Below, piece after piece: positions 1 through 10,765 of a stretch of 64,000 bases of DNA (position 1 is its first letter; the number at the start of each line of letters is the position of its first letter). This stretch comes from Diadema setosum (lineage: Eukaryota > Echinodermata > Echinoidea > Diadematoida > Diadematidae): NCBI GenBank assembly GCA_033980235.1, contig CM067075.1, positions 2,097,148 through 2,161,147 on the forward strand. The letters are read 5' to 3'. Made by a program: the position numbers and the translations under genes. The notes beneath the pieces are model-generated. The model had not been told where the DNA came from, made no database searches, and saw only the letters and a list, made by a program, of their open reading frames with translations.

Positions 1-1281
1 TTGCACTGAATTATTTAAAATCATAAAGTTTAAAGCGTGCAAAACGAAATGTAAAAAACACAAAGTGAAAAATATCTTTATAGCCAATTTTGAACATAGA
101 ATGTAATAAAACAATACCAAAGTGACTTTGAGCGTTAGATCTAAGTATCATTAATGCAACAATAATTATCGTTGCTGGCCGTATTCATTAACTGAAGAAG
201 GCAAGCCAGTACAATAATGATAATTATACATGTATATATTAGTGATTATGTTTACATAGAATACACATAGAATTTGCACTGAATTGTTTAAAATCATAGA
301 ATTACGTTATCATAGAATATCTGCCACTTTCACATCCAGACCCTTCGTCGTGCCATCGTCAATGATATGTGTCTACTCTAGTACTTACCTACAGTTCTTT
401 AACCGTTTCAACTTATGATACAGAAATAACTATACACATTAAACATCCATTCCCGCTTGACTACGGAGTATCTACATTAATTTTTCAAACTTTGAATTTG
501 ATTAAGTGAATAAAATAATGTATTCAATACTGCGAAAAAAGGGTATACATGGGTATTAATATCTTGCTTCAGCTAATTACTTTTAGATTACACGAGGTAG
601 TGGTGCATCTGTAATGACGTCATAATGTAGTCGCACGTCAATAGACTTCAAACGACAAGAATCGACTGGGATAAAGTTGGAGCCCGTGGTAGAAGTCGAT
701 TAAATCTTCTCTTGTGACTGATTGTAGCCTGTGAAGAACGATGATAAGTTTAGAAATCAGTTTCATACAAGAGGGAGCACGAAAAAAAAAAGTGACATGG
801 CAGACCAGAGTTTGTTGTTTTTCTTTATTTCTTTCATATTTGTTCTTTTTTAACTAATCATGAGTACGTTAGCCTGTATTCCGAGACGTTTCTAATGATA
901 TGCTTAAAGTAAGTATAATGGAGGAGAAAAAGTGACGTGGGTAAGCTTGTATGGCTCCCCTGATTAAGACGCAACACGGACCAGCTGCAGAATAAATCAT
1001 CTTCTTAGCCATGCCCTTCAAGGTGTCAAAAAAGATATGTAATGATAAAAGAAAGAAACCCCCAGAACGATGACACATGACTTAGGTTTGGCTGATCAAA
1101 ATTGATTGATTGTTTACAAACCATTTAATTACTTGTGTGCAGTTTCTTTTCAACTCTCCACATAATCATTGCAACGTAGTAACTTTCCATGATGACCACA
1201 ACACCAAGTTCGCTCTGACGATTGTTGTATCCCTAATTTCTGTTTTATACTTTTCAAATGTCTTCTGCATGATGGGCGACA
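1..1281. other. AT-rich non-coding flank
   Basis: No gene visible. The motif TTTGCACTGAATTGTTTAAA occurs near 1-25 (with one change) and again at about 273-299, a short direct repeat. A minus-strand AATAAA at about 823-829 could be a poly(A) signal for the MS4A-like gene (weak). Confidence 0.4.
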
Positions 1282-1424
1282 TCCATTCATTCATTCATTC
1301 ATACATTCATTCATTCATTCATTCACACATTCATTCATTCATTCATTCATTCATTCATTCATTCATTCATTCATTAATTCATTCATTCATTCATTCATTC
1401 ATCCGTTCATTCATTCATTCATTT
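1282..1424. repeat. (ATTC)n microsatellite
   Basis: About 35 near-perfect ATTC units. The open frames over it (Ile-His-Ser repeats) are artefacts of the period. Confidence 0.97.
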
Positions 1425-1639
1425 ATGACCACCTGGCCCTCTCGGGAACATTTTTAAACTGACATTGTCGACTTGCATATGAATTGGTTGTCAATGGTAT
1501 AACGATATGACTTGGGAGGCACTATCCAGAAACACAGGAAATCGCATCAATCAACCGTCCTGTTATACCTGTGAGTACTCGTAAGACTTCGAGTTGATAT
1601 TAATTTATGACGATGTACAGACCCCCCCCCCCGAAAAAA

Positions 1640-1848
1640 AGTAAATAGATAGAAAGAAAGAAAGACAGAAAAATAAACAGAAAGAAAGACAGATAGATAG
1701 ATAGATAGATGGATAGACAGATAGATAGATAGATAGATAGATGGATAGATAGATAGATAGATAGATGGATAGATAGATAGATAGACAGATAGATAGATAG
1801 ATAGATAGATAGACAGATAGATAGATAAATGAACAAACAGATAGATAT
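1640..1848. repeat. (GATA)n/(GACA) microsatellite
   Basis: About 200 bp of AGAT units with scattered GACA and GGAT variants, preceded by a poly-C/A run at 1,621-1,636. Confidence 0.97.
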
Positions 1849-1950
1849 ATATACAACTACAAATACAACTACAAATACAAAAACTACTAGGTAGTAATAA
1901 ACCGATGCAAGTTGCGCGTTCATCGTGATTATCAAGGACATTAGTTTACT

Positions 1951-2025
1951 TTATATGGATGCCAACTTACTTTGTGGAACAGCGCCAGCAACGACCATAG
2001 CCTGCGGTTGAGCGGCGTAGTAAGT
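1951..2025 (-). CDS. MS4A-like gene, coding exon 6 (C-terminus)
   Basis: Acceptor TTTCGCAG, then TYYAAQPQAMVVAGAVPQ and a TAA stop at 1951-1953 (24 residues). An internal donor (CACAAA|GTAAGT, about 1969-1974) could instead splice to an unseen exon further left, so the last six residues are uncertain. The Tyr/Gln/Ala composition matches the N-terminal tail of the same protein. Confidence 0.6.
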   Translation of the reverse strand, partial: TYYAAQPQAMVVAGAVPQSKLASI

Positions 2026-3841
2026 CTGCGAAAGCAAGAGGGGAATTGAAGTGATTTGCATCATAAAAGAGTAGATGGGCGAGGATTTACAGTGGTATAA
2101 TCGTGTTGCTCATGTTTTAGGAATTTCTTTGTTTCGTTTTGATTTAAATACGTCGACAACACGACGCTTTTATTTCCGTTGTATGCATCAATTACCGCCA
2201 CAATTTGGTCATGTGAAATCCTTTTCTCCACAATCTATGAATAGAAGAAAATAGTCAGCGAACACAAATTCCCCGACTTATTGAGGTACGGTTTAAAAGC
2301 GAAATTGTGCGGACGTCTATCAATTATCTAAAATATCACTAAAACGAAATATCCATTTGCAAAATTGGTGAATTTGGTGTCATGAAATCTGTAAGTATCA
2401 CCAGTGTCCAAATGATTTAAATTGTGATACTCTATACAGACAACATTAGCAGTGATATCTTGCATTTGTATTTTGGTGATGTTCGGTCCAATTTGGTGAT
2501 TTTGTTCACATTATCTTTTGGCCACATTATGTTTTGGCCAGACATTGAGTGAAAACCGCTTTTACCATGGTGGTTGTACTCGCTCCCGCCGGGACAGGGG
2601 TGGGAGAGCAGCAAGTGAGACCTCCGCAGCATAAGGCAGCGGCAACGATGGAAATGATGAATTCCAGGAAAGCTAGGACGGCCAGTATGGAATGAATGAT
2701 CACAGATCCCTGCGGGATATCAAGAACACTTTCATAGTTAGTTGTGGTCATTTCCACACTTTCTTTTATTAATGGAAAATGAAAAAAGATAGAAATGAAA
2801 TGAATTTATGTCAGACTACGAGAAACAGACTAGATGAAATTTAACCTTAGGCCATATACAACTTGACTATTTTTTTTGTTTGTGCCTACAGATTCGCGCA
2901 CACACACGCACACACATACACACACATTATATATATAAATATGTTTACATATTGAAGAGTTTGTTTGCAAAAACCGATAAGTCCATATTTGCCAAATGGA
3001 GATATTTGCGATTAAAGGTCAAGAAAAATAAAGAGGATAATAAGGACATTTTGCTTCTTCTGACCATTACTTCAAAAATGTACCTTTATGTAGTGACCAA
3101 TATATCATTTAAAAGGTATCATTTTGTACTCTATGACAGAGACCGTACTTCCAAATCTTCAAAAATGGACTTATCGGTTTTTGCGAACAAACTCTTAAAG
3201 GGAAGGTAAACCCAAAGAGCAATGTGGATTGAGTGAAAGCAGCAATATTAGTAGGACACATCAGTGAAAGTTTGAAGAAAATCGGACAATCGATGCAAAA
3301 TTTATGAATTTTTAAAGTTTTGGTGTTGGAACCGCTGGATGAGGAGACTACTAGAGGTTATAACGTATGAGAGGACAACAATATAAAGGAAATATAAAGA
3401 AATTTTCACAAAAATTCATTTTTCATGAAAACCACAAATTCCATCAACTTGATACGACATAATGTTAAGGGTAACAATTATTCCCCCTGTTTTCTGAAAG
3501 CGATTAGGCAAGTGCCCTTTCATAATGCTAGAAAAGTGAATTTTTGTTGATTTTCCTTTATATTTTGTTTATATTGCAGTCCACTCATACGTCATAGCCT
3601 CTAGTAGTCTCCTCATCCAGCGGTTCCAACACCAAAACTTTAAAAATTCATAACTTTTGTATCAATTGTCCGATTTTCCTCAAACATTCACTGATGTGTT
3701 CTGCTAATGTTGTTGCTTTCACTCAATCCACATTCCTTTTTGGGTTTACCTTCCGTTTAATATTATATATGAAGAGCTTGCTTCCAAAAGGCGCTAAATC
3801 CAGTGAAAAATTACGGATTTAGCGCCTTTTGGAAGCAAGCT

Positions 3842-3898
<57 letters not shown>

Positions 3899-6800
3899 TA
3901 TTGAATTAGATGTAAAATTTTCCCTGACGGGTGACATTATTATAATAGTGAGTAGTGAGGTGAGAGGCTATATTTTGGGACTTAAGTATATATGCGCGCG
4001 AAAGACGGAAATGGCAATTTTGTATCTTGCAAAAAACAAACATTAATAGTTCACTCGCTACGCTGCCTTGCGCGGTAAATAGTAAATAACTACATTTTGC
4101 AACGTATCATTCAGCTGAAAAAGTTAAAGAAGATTTTGTGGCATTCTGACCTTGAGCCGGACAGGATTGCATTCATAGTAGGCTCTGGGGTAGAAGTCAC
4201 AGGGTTGGATGAACGAGTATGTGGAGGCGGCCACACACTCGTAGGATACCATGCCGATACTCACGAGGGCACATAGAATGCTCAGTACCATGTAAGCGAT
4301 GATCTGAGAAAAAAAGAGAGAAGAATAAGATGAGACAGGAAAGAACGGAGGAGAGATATGACAGAAGAAATACCCCCACCCTCCCCCACCCCCCCCCCCC
4401 AAAAAAAAAAAAAATCAAAAAAAAAAATCAAAAAAAAAATCCCAGGCTTATTGAATTTCATTATAAGAATACATTTAAGAAAAAGAAAAGAAAATCAGGT
4501 CCCGGCGATTCAATTGGCCACAACAAATCAAAAAGAAATGAATACATAAAAAAAAAAAAAAATCTATGATTTATACATTTCTCGTTACAGACGATTTCAC
4601 CAATAATCTAAATTGTTTTGAATTACATCGATAAATGAACATGGCTTTTGGTTTTGTAGTTATTACCAAGGATAACCATCAGTGCTGCCATGTCTATTCG
4701 CAGTGTGCACAAACTTTTGCGTTCACAAATCCCTTAAACTGCTAAAGGCCGTGTCACACCATTCCGGGCAAGCTACGCGGGCTTGTGGCGAGGAGGTAGT
4801 TTCCAGCACGTAGAAGATTTTCAGCGGGCGAACAAGAATGTTTGCAATTTTCATTCATGCCTTGTCATACCGTACGGGGGAACTTCTGCGGCTTGACTTG
4901 CGGGGAAACAAATTTACTCTCCGGAACTCTCCGCAGTTGGTCCGCACCTGACAGTATCTAGCGCGTAGTTGCCCGGAGGTGCTCACGCAAGTCCGTTCTG
5001 CGTGGACCTCTACGGGCATCCCCGCGACTCACCCGGAAAAAGTTGTGGTCATGCTCAAAACTTGGCTGCGGTTAAATCGGACTTGCGTGAGCACCTCCGG
5101 GCAACTACCCGCTAGATACTGTCAGGTGCGGACCAACTGCGGAGAGTTCCGGAGAGTAAATTTGTTTCCCCGCAAGTCAAGCCGCAGAAGCTCCCCCGTA
5201 CGGTATGACAAGGCATGAAGTAAAATTGCAAACATTCTTGTTCGCCCGCTGAAAATCTTCTACGTGCTGGACACTACCTCCTCGCCACAAGCCCGCGTAG
5301 CTTGCCCGAAATGGTGTGACACGGCCTTAAAGGTTTCCATAACGCAATACATGTATATAATTCCAAACAAACAAACATACCAACAGAATTTCGCCATCCC
5401 AAGCGGTCCAGATCAACAGAGGTGGCATCAAAACCTCGAAGTCCATCCTTACTAATAAAGCATCAAAGTACAATCTTTTGAGAGTATGAGATAGGGCCAC
5501 TTACCACTCCTTTAGACTTGTTCTTGCTCACAATACCAACAATACCGGCCGGAATGAAAAACTGTATTGTTGAAACAAAAGGATATGGATGCATTAGAAA
5601 AGAAGTAAAAGAGAAATCAAAGGCATCATTTCTAATTCCATCCCTTAAAAAATGCAATATTACAAGAATTCAAAGAAATGGTATATAGTTTTGGTCGAGA
5701 TGGGGGTTCATGTTTCCAACTTTTTTTCTGAGACAAAGAGAAATGTCTTGTGAAATATGAAAGAACATATGTTTTTAAGACGAATTCAAAATCTATTTCA
5801 TCTACGAAGACTGGTTTTGAAAGGGCTGAGATAACAATAACAATGTGATCCTAATAAAAGGAGGAACTCACGTTTTACTCGGATCACTATGTTTCACTTT
5901 GTTTTGGGATATCTCAGCGATGTTAAAGCTGATTTTCATCATAATGAATTCCTCTTATAATGTATGCTCTGTAACATTTCATTAAGTGGTTCCTAAGTAT
6001 CTCGCAAACAGTTAATAAAAGCTATATCCTCACCTCAACCAGTGCTATACCATCTCTTTCATATTCAGCACTCAGTTAAAAATAAGTGTCTGCTGTTGAG
6101 TTATTTTGATTACATTATCAAAACTGATAAAAGAAAATACTCTGAATATAATAAAAAAACACTATACATGCTCGACATGCTCTTGAATTTGAACGAAAGG
6201 AAAATACATGTGGGATTAAAATCAAGTGACCCAGAACATCATTAGGCCTACCAGACAACCGTTCAGATGATTACAAACTCCAAAGGAGTCTCTCCATTAT
6301 TATGATTATGACAACAAAGAACCTTGAACCTTATAATCCCGATGGCAGCTTGTCCATAAAGCTAAACTGGGATGGGTGTGCAACAGTAGGTGACAGTGTA
6401 AGAAGAGTGGGTGACAGTGAAAAAGTTGTATGTACAATAAAAGGGTGACTGTGCAAGTAAAATCCAGGGCTGGGTTTAGAGTAGCCTGGAGCTCACAGGA
6501 GGCTGCATCTCTCCGATAACACTGTAACAGGTAGGGCGGCCTCCTGGAAAGCAGCAGTTGATGGTGCTGTGACTGCAAGAAGAGGTAGGTGATTCCAGAT
6601 CCTGATTGTGCGGGGGTAGAAAGAGTATTTGTAAGCATCAATGGTTGCTGCAGGAACTTCGTACTTCAGAAGGTGACTGTGTCTGCTGAGATATTTAGCC
6701 GGGGTTATGTACACTGGAAGTGGGATATTGACATGATGGTAGTGAATCTTGAAGAACATGGTGCACTGTGCAAGAAGTCTGCGGGTGTGTAAAGTGTCCC

Positions 6801-8729
6801 ATCCCAGCTTTTTCACAAGTTCTGTAGCAGAGGTGTTTCTGCGATAGTCATGGTGGACAAATCTGGCTGCAGCTTTCTGTACTTTCTCCAAGCCTTCAAC
6901 TGCTCCTGCCGAGTTGGGGTTCCAAGCTTCTGAGCCATACTCTAGTTGGGGACGAATCAGTGCTTGGTAGGCTTGACGCTTGATGTCTTTGGAGCAGGAT
7001 GACAGTGTTCTGCGCAGAAGACCAAGGGTTTTGTTGGCTTTGTGTATTTTTTGCTGGCAGTGGGCATTCCATTTTAAGTTAGCAGTTATGATGACGATGG
7101 TATTTGTACTGTTGAACTCGTGGTATGGATTCGTTGAAAAGCGTGTAATCAGCTATGATTGCATGGGTTGCGCTTGTTGGTGATGGTGAGAGCAGCACAT
7201 TTCTTGATGTTAAAGCCCATCAACCACTTGGATGACCAATCTGCTAGTTTGTTGAGATCGTTTTGGAGGATGTATGAGTCAGGTGTAGAGTTGATGTTCC
7301 GGTAAATGACACTGTCGTCGGCAAAAAGACGCATTTTTGATTGGATGTTGGTTTCTTGCATTGTTTTCTCCATGATTTACTTATGATTGATGTATGCATT
7401 TTTTTTTTTTTTTGTAATTAGGGTCAGTCGTTACTGTTTGTCTACGGAAACGATAAGTCCTACTAATTTGTATTTCTTGCCTTCTTACATTATTGTGTCC
7501 ATTCGCTGAACTCGAGAGCGAAAAAAAAAAAAAAGATATACAGCAGGAGAACCTAACTAAATCAAATCAAACTTCAACAAAACATGACGAATGCAAAACG
7601 TGCATGCATATCCTCACCAGAATTCCAGCTGTAATCCCATAGCCAAGGTTGATGACTGGGAAAGTATAAGAAGCCCCGGTAAGAATGACGCTGAGGACAC
7701 CAATGGCCAGTTGAATGACACCCGTGGAGAGACCCGCTTTGGCTTGGAACCGCTCCGATGTACCCCCGCAGCAGGTATTAGTGTTGGCCTTATTCGAATA
7801 CGATGGTGGAGGGAAGGAAAACAACACCACATTTTTATTATTGATGAAAATGACAAATTAAACAAATCACTATGTCGGCTGTTACCGTGTCCTTGATGTC
7901 ATGTATAACGTTTGGCAGAAAAGGAAAAAAAAAAACACACACACAACAACAACAAACAAGGACAGGTTTTGCTCATAAGTCTACTCAAATTCTTATCAAC
8001 GTTAAAAATTTAACCATATCAAATTATTAAGATTGAATTCATTTTATAATGAGCATAATAAAATTATGAGCATTACAAGGATTATCGTTATAATGAAAAA
8101 ATACAGATTCATTATTATCATTAGCGTTATTATTACCATTATCAGTAAATAGAAGTATTATAGTAGTAGTATAATAGTAGTAGATGCTAGCATTAGTAAT
8201 AGTAGTAGTAATAGTAGTAGTTAAAGTAGCAGTAGCAGTAGTAGTAGTAGTAGTAGCAGTAGTGTAGTAGTAATAGGAGAAGGAGGAACATCGAGTATTA
8301 TCATTTTCATTTTGTTGAAGGCCTATTACATTATTACGTTCGTTACGACAATATTGACAGACAGGAAAAGATTACATTTTTTGAGAGTAACTGTCACGAT
8401 TGTTGGAGTACATGTATCTCCTTTTTCATCTGGGTTTATTTTCCTCGCGATAAAAGTCTTCTCTCGATGCCTACCTGGTATGCATATGTCGTTTGCATTG
8501 GTGGAGCATACGGTGTGGTATATACAACGGTCTGCTGCGGCTGGGCGGGCTGATAAACTACCGGCTGCCCCGCCTGCACGTAACCCGCCGGCTGCCCGTG
8601 CGTTGGTGGTGGGTAGTTCATGGGCTGTCCCTGCGGAGGCCCTTGGGGAGCATACACAGGAGCAGAAGGCTCTTGAGCGAGCGGAGGAGGGTAAGCCTGT
8701 TGAGCGGGATATTCAGGTGCCCCAGACAT
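1951..8729 (-). CDS. MS4A/CD20-like four-transmembrane protein, six coding exons (gene model)
   Basis: Joined minus-strand exons 8729-8475, 7788-7618, 5561-5505, 4303-4151, 2709-2566 and 2025-1951 give 284 residues. All five introns are phase 0 with GT-AG ends. Residues 1-85 form a Pro/Gln/Tyr-rich cytoplasmic-type tail. TM1 is about 105-126, TM2 about 133-153 (ending in the FFIPAGIVGIV stretch), then a short basic loop SKNKSKG, TM3 about 162-184, a Cys-containing loop (CVAAS...QPCDFY...YECNP) and TM4 about 214-243 ending in CCGGLTCC. The order TM1, TM2 with an FFI..G motif, basic loop, TM3, long Cys loop, TM4 matches the MS4A/TMEM176/CD20-like superfamily as I know it. Family members are multi-pass membrane proteins tied to signalling or ion flux; the function here is unknown. 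The start is the first ATG of an exon preceded by an acceptor-like TTATTAG, so a non-coding 5' exon is likely. The family call is recognition by eye, not a search. Confidence 0.75.
2566..2709 (-). CDS. MS4A-like gene, coding exon 5 (TM4)
   Basis: 48 codons, acceptor CCGCAG and donor ATG|GTAAAA, phase 0. It encodes TM4 (IHSILAVLAFLEFIISIVAA) followed by a cysteine cluster (LCCGGLTCC) that is a plausible palmitoylation site (inference), then a Pro/Ala/Thr-rich stretch. Confidence 0.75.
2954..3196. mobile_element. GAAGAG-family foldback element, copy 1
   Basis: Terminal inverted repeats of about 30 bp: it starts GAAGAGTTTGTTTGCAAAAA and ends with the complement, around a 180-bp AT-rich centre. 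A second copy in opposite orientation is at 36,018-36,264. It lies in intron 4 of the MS4A-like gene. Confidence 0.85.
3197..3758. mobile_element. T2-like MITE, family A copy 1 (long foldback)
   Basis: Starts TTAAAGGGAAGGTAAACCC and ends GGGTTTACCTTCCGTTTAA. The two halves are inverted copies over roughly 200 bp each; for example ACATCAGTGAAAGTTTGA on the left matches TCAAACATTCACTGATGTG on the right. A second copy is at 36,418-36,979. It abuts the GAAGAG element directly. Confidence 0.85.
3771..3844. mobile_element. Compact perfect hairpin of GAAGAG type
   Basis: Arms of about 30 bp (left GAAGAGCTTGCTTCCAAAAG, continuing GCGCTAAATCC) are exactly complementary to the right arm around a 13-base loop. 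It is followed immediately by a TA dinucleotide run. It resembles a minimal MITE or pre-miRNA-like hairpin. Confidence 0.85.
3845..3896. repeat. (AT)n microsatellite
   Basis: About 26 uninterrupted TA units directly after the hairpin. Confidence 0.95.
4151..4303 (-). CDS. MS4A-like gene, coding exon 4 (TM3 and Cys-containing loop)
   Basis: 51 codons with an excellent acceptor (pyrimidine tract then CTCAG) and donor AAG|GTCAGA. TM3 is IIAYMVLSILCALVSIGMV. The following loop holds three cysteines (YECVAAS, QPCDFY, YECNP), suggesting a disulfide-stabilised extracellular loop as in the family. Confidence 0.8.
4744..5329. mobile_element. Long foldback element with about 250-bp arms
   Basis: Begins AAGGCCGTGTCACACCATTC and ends with its complement. 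The arms (about 4,744-4,999 and 5,082-5,329) match almost base for base around an 80-base loop. It lies in intron 3 of the MS4A-like gene. The GC-rich arms stand out from the AT-rich intron. No coding capacity. Confidence 0.9.
5505..5561 (-). CDS. MS4A-like gene, coding exon 3 (TM2 end and basic loop)
   Basis: A 19-codon exon reading FFIPAGIVGIVSKNKSKGV with acceptor ACAATACAG and donor GTG|GTAAGT, phase 0 on both sides. The FFI..G...I core followed by a Lys-rich turn is the most MS4A-like part of the protein. Confidence 0.8.
5680..6051. mobile_element. Family B foldback, copy 1
   Basis: Starts GGTATATAGTTTTGGTCGAG and ends CTCAACCAGTGCTATACC, with an internal palindromic core around AGGAACTCACGTTTTACTCG. 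Related to the copies at 10,764, 44,092 and 49,852. The terminal TTAAAGGG is lost in this copy. Confidence 0.75.
6300..7375 (-). pseudogene. 5'-truncated non-LTR retrotransposon (CR1/L2/Jockey-like) reverse transcriptase remnant
   Basis: Minus strand 7373-7149 reads KMRLFADDSVIYRNI...NDLNKLADWSSKW; the FADD box is the catalytic RT motif C. In a different frame from about 7,080 to 6,493 follow LKWNAHCQQKIHKANKTLG, LRRTLSSCSKDIKRQAYQAL, IRPQLEYGSEAWNPN and RTIRIWNHLP. These are the standard post-RT 'thumb' features of LINEs. The two parts are out of frame (656 nt apart at their ends, not a multiple of 3), and the upstream endonuclease and RT are missing. The 3' end near 6,300 carries short TCATAATAA-type repeats, as in CR1/L2 elements. 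It sits in intron 2 of the MS4A-like gene. Confidence 0.88.
7381..8474. repeat. Flank of LINE remnant, exon 2 excepted, and intron 1 with TAG triplet repeats
   Basis: Contains poly-T and poly-A runs (7,400-7,415; 7,520-7,534), exon 2 (7,618-7,788) and a degenerate TAG/TAA triplet repeat at about 8,155-8,275. No other signal. Confidence 0.7.
7618..7788 (-). CDS. MS4A-like gene, coding exon 2 (TM1 and start of TM2)
   Basis: 57 codons, phase 0 at both ends, acceptor AATAAG|GCC and donor CTG|GTGAGG. It starts with ANTNTCCGG, then FQAKAGLSTG, then a hydrophobic segment (VIQLAIGVLSVILTG) read as TM1. After a short loop with a Pro comes the start of TM2 (LGYGITAGIL). The pyrimidine tract of the acceptor lies about 15 bases upstream, so the exact start could shift by a few codons. 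Confidence 0.75.
8475..8729 (-). CDS. MS4A-like gene, coding exon 1 (N-terminal Pro-rich tail)
   Basis: 85 codons starting MSGAPEYPAQQAYPPP and ending TTYAYQ before the donor CAG|GTAGGC, phase 0. The tail is rich in P, Q, Y and G with repeated PYAPP/YQPAQ-like motifs, as in the low-complexity cytosolic tails of many invertebrate four-TM proteins. It has PPxY-like clusters that could bind WW domains (inference). An acceptor-like TTATTAG lies one base upstream of the ATG. Confidence 0.75.
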
Positions 8730-9470
8730 TCTAATAATAGTTGGTTACCACGGTTACGGCTGTAGCGGTAAAGAGGGAACATTCTGACACTTTAAACAAA
8801 TAAGAAAATAAATGCAAGATAATAAGTGGTACATCATAACCATTATTACATCTGAAATGACATATGAGTGAGAAAATAGGGGGACGAGATTACGGTGAGT
8901 GTGAAGTTGTTAGATGTAAGCTCCCGGTTACAATTCAATTCAATTAATTTCACATCTTTCAAAAAAAAAAAAAACACACACACACAAAAATGTATATAAA
9001 ATGTACAGAACAGAACACAGACATATACACAAAACAAAACACAAGCAGTACAAGGACAGTTACAGTGAAGTATAAACACAGTAAAAACAGTAAGAACTGC
9101 AGCAGATGTGTTGGAATGACAAAAGGCCATTTGTCTGTCAAAGGTCAAACCCTTGATGGACTGCATCTTACAAATTTGCATTTTAAAACTTGTGTTTCTT
9201 AAGTTACAGAACATAAACGGAGACAAGGAGAAAGACCGTAAAGAACATGGCAAGAATATACAAAACAATACATTACAAAAGAATACATCACAAAATAAAC
9301 GATAGAGTAAAACAGTCCAATTTGAAAGTAAAATGTAACCTAATTGAGGTTATTCAGGTATTATATGTATATCTATAGGATTTATATTTCAATAAGCAAC
9401 TAAAATGAAATAATTAAATGTGTTCAACTGAACTGCCATCGACGGTGATTTTTGTGGAGTCACGTCGGGC
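8730..9470. other. Intergenic, LINE-3'-end-like repeat
   Basis: CAATTCAATTCAATTAATTT at about 8,930-8,950 is the complement of a TTGAA-repeat tail typical of CR1/L2-type 3' ends. It is followed by poly-A and CA runs to about 8,990. The rest is featureless AT-rich sequence. Confidence 0.4.
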
Positions 9471-9479
9471 CGACTCGGT

Positions 9480-9775
9480 CAAGTCAATTAAATTCAGTAG
9501 TTTGTTTATTTCCATCATCAAAAAGAAAAAGAAAACATGATTCAAAACGGTACAAGTTTTTTTTTTTCAAATACAATATGAAGTATATGCACGAATGATG
9601 TCATATAAGAGAAACAACGTACACTTTGTCATGGTAAAAAAAAAAAAAAAAGTAAGTAATCATTATGACGGAAAAAAGTGTTCCACTAAAAAGCCAAACG
9701 TTTAAGACGTGGAGCACTGGCAATAAAACAACGACAGCACCAATTCGTTATACCAATAAAATAAAATAAATATTT
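9480..9775 (-). mobile_element. Dispersed repeat, inverted partner of 20,325-20,645
   Basis: Read on the minus strand it aligns with 20,325-20,645: shared landmarks are TTGGTATAAC, a GTGGAACAC motif, CCATGACAAAGTG, and the tail GATGATGGAAATAAA. The tail with AATAAA and TTGAATT repeats suggests a retrotransposon 3' UTR. Confidence 0.65.
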
Positions 9776-10186
9776 GTATTAAATTCATCTATATACCATT
9801 GTACATTTTGCTCATTGATATTTGACGCTGTTACTATAATCAATACTTACTATGATTTTAGAATGCAAACATATGAAATATATAACATGACAAACTTATG
9901 GCACAGACACTATTTGGCCGTGCATACCAAGAAAATGTGACCTGGTAAGTCAACCTGGTAAAAGTCGACAAAGATGGCGAGGTAGACGAAAAAAAAAAAA
10001 AAAATCTTTCCCGGATGGATACTACAGAACATCACGTGTTGATTCTTTTGTACAAGTCGAAATTCGCACGTATAAGTCGAAGTTTTCTTTTTCGTTTTTT
10101 TTTTCTTCGTTTTCTGTTTGTTTCTTTGGATTTGACTCTTTAGAAGTTGACTGTATTTATACACTACATTCGAACCTATAACTGGC
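9776..10186. other. Intergenic, no gene seen
   Basis: AT-rich sequence with a poly-A run (9,989-10,004) and homopurine/homopyrimidine stretches. Confidence 0.6.
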
Positions 10187-10765
10187 TTAAAGGGAAAATC
10201 CAGTCCGTAAATAAAAAAAAGAGTAAAATCTTACGAGTTCAAAGGTAAAAATTTGACTGAAATTAATGAGAAATAAGGAAGTTATGAAATTCTGAATCTT
10301 TGCTAATTTCTGCAGAACATGTTCTTGTACAGTGTTGATATGCAAATGAGTGAGCTGACCATGTCATAACCTCACAATTTTCCATTGATTTTGTACAAAA
10401 ATGATGAAAATTCAATGTTTCTATCAGTAAGTCTGAAAAATGATAATAAATGAATAATGATAACTTCAGAATAGTGATCAGTTTGATATACCAGCATTAA
10501 TTGCGCTTTAATGACAAACTGGAAATTTCAAAATTTTATAAAAAACTATATGGCAACTTGTGAGGGAATGACATGCTCACCATGCCGTTTGCATAATTAT
10601 TCATATTGACCGTTCAAGAACTGTTTCCTGATAAATTAGCAAAACTTCAAAATGTCATTACTGCCTTATTTTCACCCGATTTCGATCAAAATTTTATTGT
10701 AGATCTCGTAATATTTTACTCTTTCTGATCAGACTAACTTATATTTGGACTGGATTTCCCTTTTA
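10187..10765. mobile_element. T2-like MITE, family E
   Basis: Starts TTAAAGGGAAAATCCAGTCC and ends GGACTGGATTTCCCTTTTAA. The body is partly self-complementary. It shares its right TTAA with the next element, suggesting TTAA target preference. Confidence 0.82.

Noticed and set aside
1110..1941. Open frames with SFIH and YLSI repeats
   Set aside because: Translations of (ATTC)n and (GATA)n arrays.
2880..3209. 109-codon open frame (and its near copy at 35,901-36,266) with a shared KSLFAKTDKSIF-like start
   Set aside because: Both lie exactly within the GAAGAG foldback copies; similarity is of the repeat DNA, with no conserved start or domain.
8312..8765. Plus-strand open frames of 140 and 90 codons
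   Set aside because: Antisense to the Pro/Gln-rich first exon of the MS4A-like gene; the minus frame has the splice signals.
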